The notes under the pieces: model-generated | The model's input: the letters and a program-made list of their open reading frames with translations, nothing else | What the model was told of the DNA's origin: nothing | The model's database searches: none | Source: Bradyrhizobium sp. 149 | GTDB lineage: Bacteria; Pseudomonadota; Alphaproteobacteria; Rhizobiales; Xanthobacteraceae | Length of the DNA stretch: 64,000 nucleotides | Assembly: GCF_023073915.1 (NCBI RefSeq) | Contig: NZ_JADPKK010000013.1 | Location: forward strand, 682,001 to 746,000 | Direction: 5' to 3' | Made by a program: the position numbers and the translations under genes | Shown here: in pieces, positions 45,669 to 54,880 of the stretch | Position numbering within the stretch: the first letter of the stretch is position 1 | Layout: every line of letters starts with the position of its first letter

Positions 45669-46745
45669 CTAGCTTTCGAGCTGCTCGTTGGCGACGATCT
45701 CGATGCCGAAGCCCGAAAGGCCCTTGTAATCGTGCACCGAGGAGGTGAGATGCCGGATCGAGGTGACGCCGAGATCGCGCAGGATCTGCGCGCCGACGCC
45801 GACTTCGCGCCACTGGCGGTTGCGGTCAGCCTCGGTCGCGCTCTCGTCGGGCAGCGGCGCCACGGGGACGCCGGCCGCGCCGTCGCGCAGATAGACCAGC
45901 ACGCCACGGCCGGATTTCTTGAAGTGCTCGAGCACCGCCGCCATGCGCTTGTGGCCGGTGAAGATGTCCTTGACGATGTTCGGCTTGTGGAAGCGCGTCA
46001 GGACGTTCTTGCCGTCGCCGACGCCGTTGTAGACGAAGGCGACGTGGGCGATGGAATCGAACGGCGAGCGGTAGGCATAGCCCTGAAGCGGCCCGATCGG
46101 GCTCTCGGTGACGAAGGTCGAGACCCGCTCGATCAGCTTCTCGCGCACCTGGCGGTAGGCGATCATGTCGGCGATGGTGACGTGCTTGAGCTTGTGCTGG
46201 GCGGCGAAGCGGGCGACCTGCTCGCCCTTCATCACGCTGCCGTCGTCGTTCATTAACTCGCTGATGACGCCGACCGGCGGCAGGCCGGAGAGCTTGCACA
46301 GATCGACCGCGGCCTCGGTATGGCCGGAGCGCAGGAGCACGCCACCGTCCTTGGCGATCAGCGGGAAGATATGGCCGGGACGGGCGAAGTCGTTGGCGCC
46401 GGCATTGGGATTGGACAGTGCGCGGCAGCACGAGGCGCGCTCCTCGGCCGAGATGCCGGTGCCGCCGTCGGGCTTGTAGTCGATCGAGACTGTGAATGCG
46501 GTGGTGTGCGCGGAATCGTTGTGGGCGACCATCGGATCGAGCCGCAGGCGGCGCGCATCTTCGGTGGTGATCGGCGCGCAGACGATGCCGGAGGTGTGGC
46601 GGATGATGAACGCCATCTTCTCGGCGGTGCAGAACGAGGCGGCGACGATCAGATCGCCCTCGCCCTCGCGGTCCTCGTCGTCGGTGACGACCACGAGCTC
46701 ACCCCGGGCAAAGGCCTGCAAGACTTCCTGGACGTTATCCGGCAT
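45669..46745 (-). CDS. ribB: 3,4-dihydroxy-2-butanone 4-phosphate synthase with degenerate GTP cyclohydrolase II domain
   Basis: A 358-residue protein. The N-terminal RibB domain (about 1-205) has DDEDREGEGDL, the conserved HTSGIVC, and RPGHIFPL and RSGHTEAAVDL. The C-terminal region (about 210-355) aligns in layout with GTP cyclohydrolase II but lacks the zinc-binding Cys cluster (HSECLTGD...CDC), so it should not have that activity. It feeds riboflavin synthesis. No other rib gene is near. Confidence 0.94.
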   Translation of the reverse strand: MPDNVQEVLQAFARGELVVVTDDEDREGEGDLIVAASFCTAEKMAFIIRHTSGIVCAPITTEDARRLRLDPMVAHNDSAHTTAFTVSIDYKPDGGTGISAEERASCCRALSNPNAGANDFARPGHIFPLIAKDGGVLLRSGHTEAAVDLCKLSGLPPVGVISELMNDDGSVMKGEQVARFAAQHKLKHVTIADMIAYRQVREKLIERVSTFVTESPIGPLQGYAYRSPFDSIAHVAFVYNGVGDGKNVLTRFHKPNIVKDIFTGHKRMAAVLEHFKKSGRGVLVYLRDGAAGVPVAPLPDESATEADRNRQWREVGVGAQILRDLGVTSIRHLTSSVHDYKGLSGFGIEIVANEQLES

Positions 46746-46921
46746 TTCCCAATCTCTATCCGTTATAGCCCGGAGGCTTAGCCGGACTTGGGCCGGGGCG
46801 CTAGTGTCCTGGACGCAACCTCATATTCCGGGTGGCGGACCCGTCACAGGGTTTCAGGCTTGAACCGAAGATACCAGAGATCCAGGCGCGGGCGAGCTCG
46901 GGAAGAAACGGGCTCGCCCGC

Positions 46922-48652
46922 TCAGGGCAGCACTTCGCGCCGCTCGCCGAGGCGCTGATCGAGCTCGGCACGCTTGTCGGCCAACAAGCCGGCCTGGGCC
47001 GCCTCGATCACCGTGAACAACTCATGGGCGTCGCTGAGCCGGGTCACGGTGACATAGCTGGCGCCGGCCGCGTAAAGTTCGCCGACATCCGACAACAGAT
47101 CGGCCGTGGCAATGATCATGGCGGTCGGGTTGAGGGTGCGAACGTGGCGGACCAGCTTCTCGTTGCTGGCACCCTTCAGAAGGGCATCCGGTACGCTGAG
47201 GATGATCATCTCGGACTTGCCGACGCCGGCGTGGAGCAGCGTGTCGGCGCTGCTGATATCGCCATAGATCACGTGCAGGCCGCGCGAGACCAGCGTCTGG
47301 TACACATTGGGGTTGAAGTCGACCACAGTGATCTGCTCGAGCAACACCGGTGCCTGCTGTTCGATCTCGGCCAGCAGCGCGCTCGCCGCACGGAAAAAGC
47401 CGAGGATGACGATGCGGCGGGCCTCGCCATGGCCGCCCTCGTGGCCCTCCTCGCCTCGGCCATTGCCGTGATCGAGATCGCGCAGGCCGATCCGCTTCAG
47501 GGGGCCGATCGCCCAGCGGGTGATCTCGTCGCTGCGGGTCATCACGAACGTCGAGACCACCGCCAGCACCACGAAGGCGAAGGAGGCCGCGTTCGCCGTC
47601 TCGGCTGCGATGTGGTGGTCAGCAACGCCGGTCTGGATCACCACCAGTGAGAACTCGGAGATCTGCGCGAGATTCAGCGCCGGCAACAGGCTGGCCCGCA
47701 GCCCCTGCTTCATCAAATAAAGCGGCGTAAAGGTGGTGACGAGGCGGCTCACCACCGTGAACGCCGCGATCAGCAAGGCAAGGCCGATCACGGAGAAGCC
47801 GGGCACTGGGATGGTCATGCCGAGCGCGACGAAGAACAGCGTGATGAAGAAATCGCGAAGCGTGGTGACCTTGGCGGTGACGTCGAGCGCGTAAGGAAAG
47901 GTCGAGAGCGAGACACCGGCGATCAGGGCGCCCATCTCGCGCGACAGCGACAGCCGCTCGGCGGTCTCGGCGACAAGGAAGCACCAGGCGAGCGCGCCGA
48001 GCAGGATCAGCTCGGGGCGGCGGGCGATCTGGTGAAACAGGCGCGGCAGCACGTAGCGGCTGACCAGCAGCGCGGCGGCGACCAGCACCGCGACGCGGCC
48101 GATCGAGAGCAGGATGACGCTGACTTCCAGATTGGCAAGGCTCGGCTGCACCGCCAGGAACAGGATCGCGAAGATGTCCTGGAGCACCAGCACGCCGAGG
48201 GTGATGCGGCCGGGCAGCGTATCGAGCTCGCGCTTCTCGTAGAGCACCTTGACGATGATGACGGTGCTCGACAGCGCGCAGGCGACGCAGAGATAAACTG
48301 CATCGAACTGTCCGCCGTCGAGCGACAGGCCGATGCCGACGAAGAACAGCACCCCGAGCAGGCAGCCGCCGATGAGCTGCCCGCCCGCCGCGAACAGGAT
48401 GACCTTTCCCGCCCGCACGATCTTCTTCAGGTCGATCTCCAGGCCGATCATGAACAGCATGAAGATCAGGCCGAGCTCGGAGATGACGCTGATCGATTCC
48501 TGCGACTTGACCCAGCCGGCGCCGAATGGACCTATGCAGAAGCCGGCGATAAGATAGGCCAGGATCAGCGGTTGCCTGGAGAAGTGGGCAAGCAGGCCCA
48601 GCATCCAGGCAAACAGGATACAGAGAGTGATGTCGCGAATGAGCTCGTGCAT
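46922..48652 (-). CDS. CPA2-family cation:proton antiporter (KefB/YbaL-like)
   Basis: A 576-residue inner-membrane protein from the ATG at 48652. About 12 transmembrane helices with family motifs (LAYLIAGFCIGPFGAG, GLIFMLFMIGLEID) precede a cytosolic RCK/TrkA-N nucleotide-binding domain (about 390-560; RIVILGFFRAASALLAEIEQQ, VVDFNPNVYQTLVSRG). It exchanges K+ or Na+ for H+ under nucleotide control. The first codons differ from a longer frame that starts in non-coding DNA. Confidence 0.92.
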   Translation of the reverse strand: MHELIRDITLCILFAWMLGLLAHFSRQPLILAYLIAGFCIGPFGAGWVKSQESISVISELGLIFMLFMIGLEIDLKKIVRAGKVILFAAGGQLIGGCLLGVLFFVGIGLSLDGGQFDAVYLCVACALSSTVIIVKVLYEKRELDTLPGRITLGVLVLQDIFAILFLAVQPSLANLEVSVILLSIGRVAVLVAAALLVSRYVLPRLFHQIARRPELILLGALAWCFLVAETAERLSLSREMGALIAGVSLSTFPYALDVTAKVTTLRDFFITLFFVALGMTIPVPGFSVIGLALLIAAFTVVSRLVTTFTPLYLMKQGLRASLLPALNLAQISEFSLVVIQTGVADHHIAAETANAASFAFVVLAVVSTFVMTRSDEITRWAIGPLKRIGLRDLDHGNGRGEEGHEGGHGEARRIVILGFFRAASALLAEIEQQAPVLLEQITVVDFNPNVYQTLVSRGLHVIYGDISSADTLLHAGVGKSEMIILSVPDALLKGASNEKLVRHVRTLNPTAMIIATADLLSDVGELYAAGASYVTVTRLSDAHELFTVIEAAQAGLLADKRAELDQRLGERREVLP

Positions 48653-48719
48653 GCCAGATTGGTCCGTTTTGCCGCACCCTAGTGATCGAGTGCGGCGCGG
48701 CAAGCGAGCAATTCGTCAC

Positions 48720-49247
48720 ATGCGGATGGGGCTCGCCATCGTAATGCTGCTATGCCCCCTCGCCTGCGCCGTGCCCGCAGCCGCTCAATCCAAGGTCAAT
48801 ATCGAACAAAACTTTGCCGAATCCCTCACCGCACCGCCGAAAGAAGATCTCGTCGTCTCCGGCGGGTTCTACGTGCCCGCCTATTCCAGCGTTGCGATGA
48901 GCCAGGGCAAGTTGCGCGTCGACTTCTCGGTGACCTTGAGCGTGCACAACGCTTCCGAGACCCAGCCGTTGGTGGTCAAACGCATCGCCTATTTCGACAC
49001 CGCAGGCAAGCAGGTCGAAAGCTATCTGAAGGCGCCGGTCGCATTGAAGCCGCTCGCCACCGTCTCGATCTTCATTCCGACCGACGATGTGCGCGGCGGG
49101 ACCGGAGCCAATTTCCTAGTCGACTGGGCTGCAACCGGCGAGATCGCCGAACCTGCTGTCGAGGCCTTGATGGTTGGCGGCGTCGCCAATGCGCATTACG
49201 CTTTCATTAGCCAGGGCCGTCCGACCCGGACCGTCGGCAAGAAGTAA
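48720..49247 (+). CDS. DUF3124 exported protein
   Basis: A 175-residue protein from the ATG at 48720, with a signal peptide ending near AAAQ (about 23). The mature part fits DUF3124: YVPAYSSVAMSQGKLRVDFSV, LSVHNAS, YFDTAGKQVESYL, GGTGANFLVDWAA, AHYAFISQGR. Function unknown, probably periplasmic. It diverges from the CPA2 antiporter gene with 67 bases between start codons. Confidence 0.85.
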   Translation: MRMGLAIVMLLCPLACAVPAAAQSKVNIEQNFAESLTAPPKEDLVVSGGFYVPAYSSVAMSQGKLRVDFSVTLSVHNASETQPLVVKRIAYFDTAGKQVESYLKAPVALKPLATVSIFIPTDDVRGGTGANFLVDWAATGEIAEPAVEALMVGGVANAHYAFISQGRPTRTVGKK

Positions 49248-49312
49248 GCAAGAAGCACGACTGACCGGCGCAAAGCCGGCAGCCTGACAAGAATAGAACG
49301 AGGAACGCTCCC

Positions 49313-50545
49313 ATGACGTCCAGCTTCGATTTTGCGCCCCTGTTTCCCGCAGGGCTGCCGGCCCCCTCTGCGCGCTGGACGGGTCTCGCCAAGTACAGTT
49401 TTGTTGGCGGCAACAACGACTCCGAGCAGGTGCCGCTCGACGACCTGGTCGAGGCCGCTAACACTGTACTGCGCAGCGAGGGCCGATCGCTTGCCACTTA
49501 CGGGCTTGCGCACGGCCCGCAGGGTTATTTGCCCCTGCGCGAATTTCTCGTCGCAAAACTGAAGCGCGATGCCGGCATCAACTGCACGGTCGACGACCTC
49601 CTGATCGTCTCCGGCTCGCTGCAGGCGCTCGACCTCGTCAACGCCACGCTGCTGACGCGCGGCGATACCGTGATTTTCGAGCAGGACAGCTATCAGGGCT
49701 CGTTGACCCGCCTGGCACGGCTCGGAGTCAATGTGATCGGCATTCCCCTCGACGAGGACGGCATGCGCATGGACGTGCTGGCCTCGACGCTGGCCGACCT
49801 CAAGAGCCGCGGCATCCGGCCGAAATACATCTACACCATTCCGACGGTACAGAACCCGACCGGCAGCATCATGCCGGAGGGCCGCCGCACGGAGCTGTTG
49901 CGACTGTCGGCAGAATACGGCGTGCCAATCTTCGAGGATGATTGCTATGCTGATCTGGTCTGGTCGGGACAGCGGCCGCCGGCGATCCATGCGATGAGCC
50001 CGAACGGCGGCGTGATCCACATCGGCTCGTTCTCGAAATCGATCGCGCCGGCGCTGCGCGTCGGCTTCGTGGTCGCGCCCTGGGATGTGATGTCGCGGAT
50101 GCTCGCACTGAAGACCGACGCCGGCTCCGGCGCACTGGAGCAGATGGTGCTCGCCGCCTACTGCAAGCCGCATTTTGCCACCCACGTGCCGGCGCTGACG
50201 AAGACGCTGCGCACCAAGCTCGACACGCTGATGGAGGTCCTGAACGAGCAGTTCGGGACAGCCGCCGAGTTCGAGGAGCCGAAGGGCGGCATCTTCCTGT
50301 GGGTGAAGTTGCCCGATCAGGTCGATACGCTAAAGCTGTATCAGGCTGCGCTCGCCGCCGGCGTCTCGATCAATCCGGGGCCGGAATGGTCGACCGACAA
50401 AAACCATTCGAGATCGCGACTGCGGCTGTGCTTTGCCAGCCCCTCGCATCAGCAGATCCGGGAGGGCGTCGCCGTGCTGGCCGATATCTGCCGCAAGGAG
50501 TTCGGTGTGCCGGCCCGCAGCGCCAATGTGGAGAAGCGGGCCTAA
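49313..50545 (+). CDS. PLP-dependent class I aminotransferase (2-aminoadipate-type)
   Basis: A 410-residue fold-type I aminotransferase. SGSLQALDLVNATLL, TIPTVQNPTGSIM, EDDCYADLVW and the PLP-lysine segment HIGSFSKSIAPALRVGF are present. It resembles 2-aminoadipate transaminases and the catalytic half of MocR regulators but has no HTH domain. The substrate is unknown. It ends 7 bases before a truncated HTH remnant on the other strand. Confidence 0.92.
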   Translation: MTSSFDFAPLFPAGLPAPSARWTGLAKYSFVGGNNDSEQVPLDDLVEAANTVLRSEGRSLATYGLAHGPQGYLPLREFLVAKLKRDAGINCTVDDLLIVSGSLQALDLVNATLLTRGDTVIFEQDSYQGSLTRLARLGVNVIGIPLDEDGMRMDVLASTLADLKSRGIRPKYIYTIPTVQNPTGSIMPEGRRTELLRLSAEYGVPIFEDDCYADLVWSGQRPPAIHAMSPNGGVIHIGSFSKSIAPALRVGFVVAPWDVMSRMLALKTDAGSGALEQMVLAAYCKPHFATHVPALTKTLRTKLDTLMEVLNEQFGTAAEFEEPKGGIFLWVKLPDQVDTLKLYQAALAAGVSINPGPEWSTDKNHSRSRLRLCFASPSHQQIREGVAVLADICRKEFGVPARSANVEKRA

Positions 50546-50552
50546 GGGCGAT

Positions 50553-50819
50553 CTAGGGCTGGCTGCCGTGGATCGCGGACGCCAGCAGCAGCAGCAGCAC
50601 GATCGAGACGTTGCCCTTGCCGGCCTCGATCTGGGCGATGTAGCGCTCGGAAATCCCGGAGCGGCGGGCAAGCTCCCGCCGCGACAGGTCGCATCGCATG
50701 CGCGAGGACCTCAAGCGGTCGCCCAGCTCGGCCAACAACGCGGTCTCGGAATAAGGCGCACGGCACAGCTCCCCGGCAGCACCTCGCCCGCGAAATCCCT
50801 GACTTGATCCAGCATCGGT
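50553..50819 (-). pseudogene. Truncated BoxR-like XRE-family regulator
   Basis: The frame, opening after a TAG at 50820-50822, reads LLAELGDRLRSSRMRCDLSR and then SGISERYIAQIEAGKGNVSI before stopping soon after. This is the HTH domain of BoxR/BzdR-type regulators, which normally continue for about 200 residues into a shikimate-kinase-like effector domain. That part is gone, cut at the aminotransferase gene end. No ATG starts the frame, so a TTG would be needed; a small active HTH protein is possible but less likely. Confidence 0.55.
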
Positions 50820-50972
50820 CTATCCAATTTCGCCTTCGGGAGCGCCATCCTACCCCAGATATGGCCGGCCTCATTGACGCGGGTCAAATTCGCGAGCGAA
50901 TGGCGGTTAGCGTGGACGATCGCGCGCGAGATGCTACACTTTGGAATTATCTGAGGCGGGGTTTTTCAGAAC

Positions 50973-51425
50973 ATGACGCGTCGTTTGAGCCGCTGGATCA
51001 CGGCGGCGCTGCTGTGGCTTGCATTCACGCCAGTGGCCGGCGCCGAGACGCTTGCGGCGACGGTCGAGCAATGGGGCCTGCTCGGCTCATGGGCGGTCGA
51101 TTGCGCGGTCCGGCCTGACCGCGACAAGGGCGCGGCGCTGACTTACGAGATCCGGAAGGACGGAAGGGTGATGTACCGGCGCAATTTCGGCGAGGCCAAG
51201 GACGAAAACGAAGTGGTATCGGCGACGGTCAACGCTGAGGGCCTCCTCAATGTGATGGTGTACTTCCCCTTGCTCCAGCAGACGCGCGAGTTCGGTCTGC
51301 TCCTCTCCAAGCAGGGCAGCTTGCGCGCGATCTACAATCGCAGCGAACGCGGCGTGTACACCATCAAGGACGGCAAATACGTTGCGACCGGCGCGTCCAC
51401 GCTTGCGCAGCAGCGCTGCGATTGA
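50973..51425 (+). CDS. Exported hypothetical protein, 150 aa
   Basis: A 150-residue protein with a signal peptide ending near GAET (about 24). The mature part (WGLLGSWAVDCAVRPD, MYRRNFGEAKDEN, ...STLAQQRCD) has two Cys residues likely to pair. It resembles small exported proteins of Bradyrhizobium with a G-x-W-x-x-DC start; function unknown. It reads toward a GSR-type promoter and the next gene. Confidence 0.72.
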   Translation: MTRRLSRWITAALLWLAFTPVAGAETLAATVEQWGLLGSWAVDCAVRPDRDKGAALTYEIRKDGRVMYRRNFGEAKDENEVVSATVNAEGLLNVMVYFPLLQQTREFGLLLSKQGSLRAIYNRSERGVYTIKDGKYVATGASTLAQQRCD

Positions 51426-51491
51426 GCGCTGCTTTCGAGCATGATCTTCCCTCGTCTGAACATCCGTTCAGAATTCTCTCTCGATTTGTCC

Positions 51492-51516
51492 GGAACGTTC
51501 CTACGGATGCGCCGTT
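51492..51516 (+). promoter_or_regulatory. EcfG-type general-stress promoter
   Basis: GGAAC-N16-CGTT matches the alphaproteobacterial EcfG consensus exactly in sequence and spacing. Transcription would start near 51523, 24 bases before the small His-rich protein start. Confidence 0.7.
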
Positions 51517-51546
51517 CTCAATTGCATTGGATTGGAGGAGGACATC

Positions 51547-51771
51547 ATGAAGAAGCTTGGTTATGTGGTTGCCGCTATCGGCGCGCTCGCGGTTGCGTTG
51601 CCGACGCTCGCCAGCGCGGAGACGGTGGTGATCAAGCGCGGTCATCATCACGGCCATTACGGCGCCCGCGCCGAATACGGCATGCATCGCGACCATGGCT
51701 GGCATCGCGGCTGGCGCCATCACGACAGGGTCGTGGTGGTCAAGCGCGGTCACCGTCATCACTGGGACTAA
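51547..51771 (+). CDS. Small exported His-rich protein
   Basis: A 74-residue protein from the ATG at 51547, with GGAGGAGG upstream. The signal peptide (about 1-23, ASAE) is followed by a His/Arg/Gly-rich mature peptide (GHHHGHYGARAEYGMHRDHG) that could bind metal or be an abundant stress peptide. The EcfG-type promoter suggests general-stress control. A terminator follows. Confidence 0.8.
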   Translation: MKKLGYVVAAIGALAVALPTLASAETVVIKRGHHHGHYGARAEYGMHRDHGWHRGWRHHDRVVVVKRGHRHHWD

Positions 51772-51787
51772 TGCGCAACGCAACATC

Positions 51788-51816
51788 GAAATGGCCCCTC
51801 ACGGGGCCATTTCTTT
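51788..51816. terminator. Intrinsic terminator
   Basis: GAAATGGCCCC and GGGGCCATTTC form an 11-bp stem with a 4-base loop, then TTTG. It ends the His-rich protein gene and may also serve the convergent aldo/keto reductase gene. Confidence 0.78.
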
Positions 51817-51840
51817 GCGTGTCCGAAGCGTTCGGCGAGG

Positions 51841-52659
51841 TTAGTCCCACGCCGGCGCGAAGCCGGGATTGACGCAGCGCCTGTCCTTCGGCAGCGCGGC
51901 GATCTTGTTACGGTCGGCATTGTCGAGCGTGATCTTCAGCGCGTCGAGATTGGCCTGTTGGCTCTCGAGGCGTGAGGCCTTCGGAATCGCGGCGACGCCA
52001 TCCTGGTCGAGCAGCCATTTCAGCGCGACCTGCGCAGCAGTCGCATCGTGCTTGGCGCCGATCTCGGCCAGTACCGGTTCTGACGCAATGCGCCCCTGCG
52101 CCAGCGGGCAATAAGCGACCAGCGGGATCGACTTGGCATTGAGATAGGCCAGCACCTTCGATTGATCGAGCATGGCGTGATATTCGATCTGATTGCAGGC
52201 GATCGGCGCCTTGATGTCCTCGACCACGGTCTTGAGCAGCGCCGTGGTGAAGTTGGCGACGCCAATTGCCCGCGTGCGCCCCTCCTCCTTCAGCTTCGTC
52301 AAGATCTCGAACACAGCACCCCAGTTCGCGGCCTTGGACGGCCAGTGCACGAGATAGAGGTCGACATGGTCGAGTCGGAGTTTTTTCAGGCTGGCATCGA
52401 AGGCGCGGCGGATCGCTTCGGGTGCGAGGTTCTCGTGCCAGACCTTGGTCGTGATATGCAGCTCGCCACGCGGAACGCCGGCCGCTGCGAGCGCCGCGCC
52501 GATCGGTTCTTCGTTGTCGTACATCTCTGCCGTATCGACATGGCGATAGCCGATGGACAGCGCGCTCTCGACCGCCGCGCGGCAAGCATCGCCCTGCATG
52601 CGGAAGGTCCCGAGGCCGAGCTTGGGCATGCTGATGCCCTGTGTCTTGAGATCATCCAT
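51841..52659 (-). CDS. Aldo/keto reductase
   Basis: A 272-residue reductase from the ATG at 52659 (MDDLKTQGISMPKLGLG). The catalytic tetrad is visible: Asp in YRHVDTAEMY, Tyr in AEMYDNE, Lys in ITTKVW and His in YLVHWP. The AKR5-like NADPH-binding site IPKASRLES is present. It resembles 2,5-diketo-D-gluconate reductases; the substrate is uncertain. Confidence 0.92.
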   Translation of the reverse strand: MDDLKTQGISMPKLGLGTFRMQGDACRAAVESALSIGYRHVDTAEMYDNEEPIGAALAAAGVPRGELHITTKVWHENLAPEAIRRAFDASLKKLRLDHVDLYLVHWPSKAANWGAVFEILTKLKEEGRTRAIGVANFTTALLKTVVEDIKAPIACNQIEYHAMLDQSKVLAYLNAKSIPLVAYCPLAQGRIASEPVLAEIGAKHDATAAQVALKWLLDQDGVAAIPKASRLESQQANLDALKITLDNADRNKIAALPKDRRCVNPGFAPAWD

Positions 52660-52812
52660 GAAAAGGCTCCTGACATCGTTCAGCCCGCCGGAGGCCAGCA
52701 GCGATGCTGCTTGAGCAGACTCTGGGGTGATGGAAAAGAGGTGGCGGGAACGGACAGCATAGTGCGGGAGGTGCAAGGTGGCCAATCAAGATCGGGGTAG
52801 GTGCTTCCTCAC

Positions 52813-52898
52813 CGTCATGCCCGGGCTTGTCCCGGCCATCCACGTTCTTCGTATCGCGCCGCGAGGCGTGGATGGCCGGGACAAGCCCGGCCGTGACG
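52813..52898. repeat. Compound palindromic repeat, family B, copy 3
   Basis: CGTCATGCCCGGG... and ...CCCGGCCGTGACG ends with inner GGCCATCCACG and CGTGGATGGCC, matching the copies at 30281 and 44197. It sits between the aldo/keto reductase and a phosphatase remnant. Confidence 0.9.
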
Positions 52899-52919
52899 AC
52901 GGAGAGGGTCGCGCATCCC

Positions 52920-53143
52920 TCAGGAATGCTGCGCCACCACGGCTGGAGGCGCCTGCGGCACGATGTCGACCGACGGTTGTCGACGTCTTTCAGCGTCACG
53001 GTCATGACGCCGGTTCGGCCTCCGATGTCGACCTTGCCGAAGAACTGCAGTCCGAAACAGGGCCCGAGGTTTTCGCCCTGCGCCTCGCTGCACCCGTTCT
53101 GGTACATCGCGACCGGACCAAAGGTGTTTTCGAGCGATACCAT
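52920..53143 (-). pseudogene. C-terminal remnant of a PhoD-like alkaline phosphatase
   Basis: The frame at 53143 reads NTFGPVAMYQNGCSEAQ, CFGLQFFGKVDIGGRTG and VMTVTLKDVDN, which resembles the C-terminal end of PhoD-type alkaline phosphatases. The final SVDIVPQAPPAVVAQHS lies in a neighbouring frame ending at 52920, so a frameshift lies near 52980. An in-frame TGA precedes the ATG, and the catalytic part is missing. The family assignment is from pattern memory and needs a search. Confidence 0.5.
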
Positions 53144-53261
53144 TCAGGAAACCTTCGTCCAATCGCGACGGTAGGTGCCTGCGTCGTTTGACTTCCCGGC
53201 TTACGGTTTCTTGACCCGGGCCTACGGTCTTACGACGTGCGGATGACGGCTCGGAGCTGAC

Positions 53262-53681
53262 CTAATGCTTCCAGTTGCAGATGCCGCCGCTGCGGCAAGG
53301 CCAGGTCTGGATGCGGGTGTCCATCGCCTGCGCGTCGAGCGGATTGCCGTGGCGATGCGCGAGCTTGGTGCGGGCCGCGCCGCGTGGCTGCGCGGGCCTG
53401 GCATGCGCAACCTTCGGCTCCGACACGCGCACGCGTTCGGCGGCGACCTTCTTCGGCACGTCGACCGGTTCGGCGCGCGCCTGCGCCTCGTTGGCGCCGC
53501 GCGCCTCCAGCGCGACCGGCGCGAATTGGGTCTCGGGCCCGAGCCGCTTCGGCGACAACACGGCCTTCGAAAGATCGAGGCCTAGATATTCGTCTGGCTT
53601 GTAGTCGTCAGCGCGCGCGATGCCGCCCCATGCAAGCACGAGGGCGACGGCAACTGAAAAAGAAACGCTCTTCAGGACCAC
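53262..53681 (-). CDS. Exported hypothetical protein with basic tail
   Basis: A 139-residue protein from a GTG at 53681, which has AGGAGG seven bases upstream and gives a good signal peptide (VLKSVSFSVAVALVLAWGG, cleaved near ARAD). The mature part is Pro/Lys/Arg/Ala-rich with a C-terminal PCRSGGICNWKH holding two Cys. Family unknown. An ATG at 53765 would add 28 residues and lack a ribosome site. Confidence 0.68.
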   Translation of the reverse strand: MVLKSVSFSVAVALVLAWGGIARADDYKPDEYLGLDLSKAVLSPKRLGPETQFAPVALEARGANEAQARAEPVDVPKKVAAERVRVSEPKVAHARPAQPRGAARTKLAHRHGNPLDAQAMDTRIQTWPCRSGGICNWKH

Positions 53682-53788
53682 GGACGCCTCCTGAAATTGA
53701 TTGTTGAGAGGTAATTTACCCCTATTTAGGAGGCGTCGCGCGCAATTCCAGCGGTCAGCTGCCACCGTGGTTAAGAAGTTTGGCGGTG

Positions 53789-54851
<1,063 letters not shown>

Positions 54852-54880
54852 TCACCATTTCTCTCCGAACGGTCGTTGGC

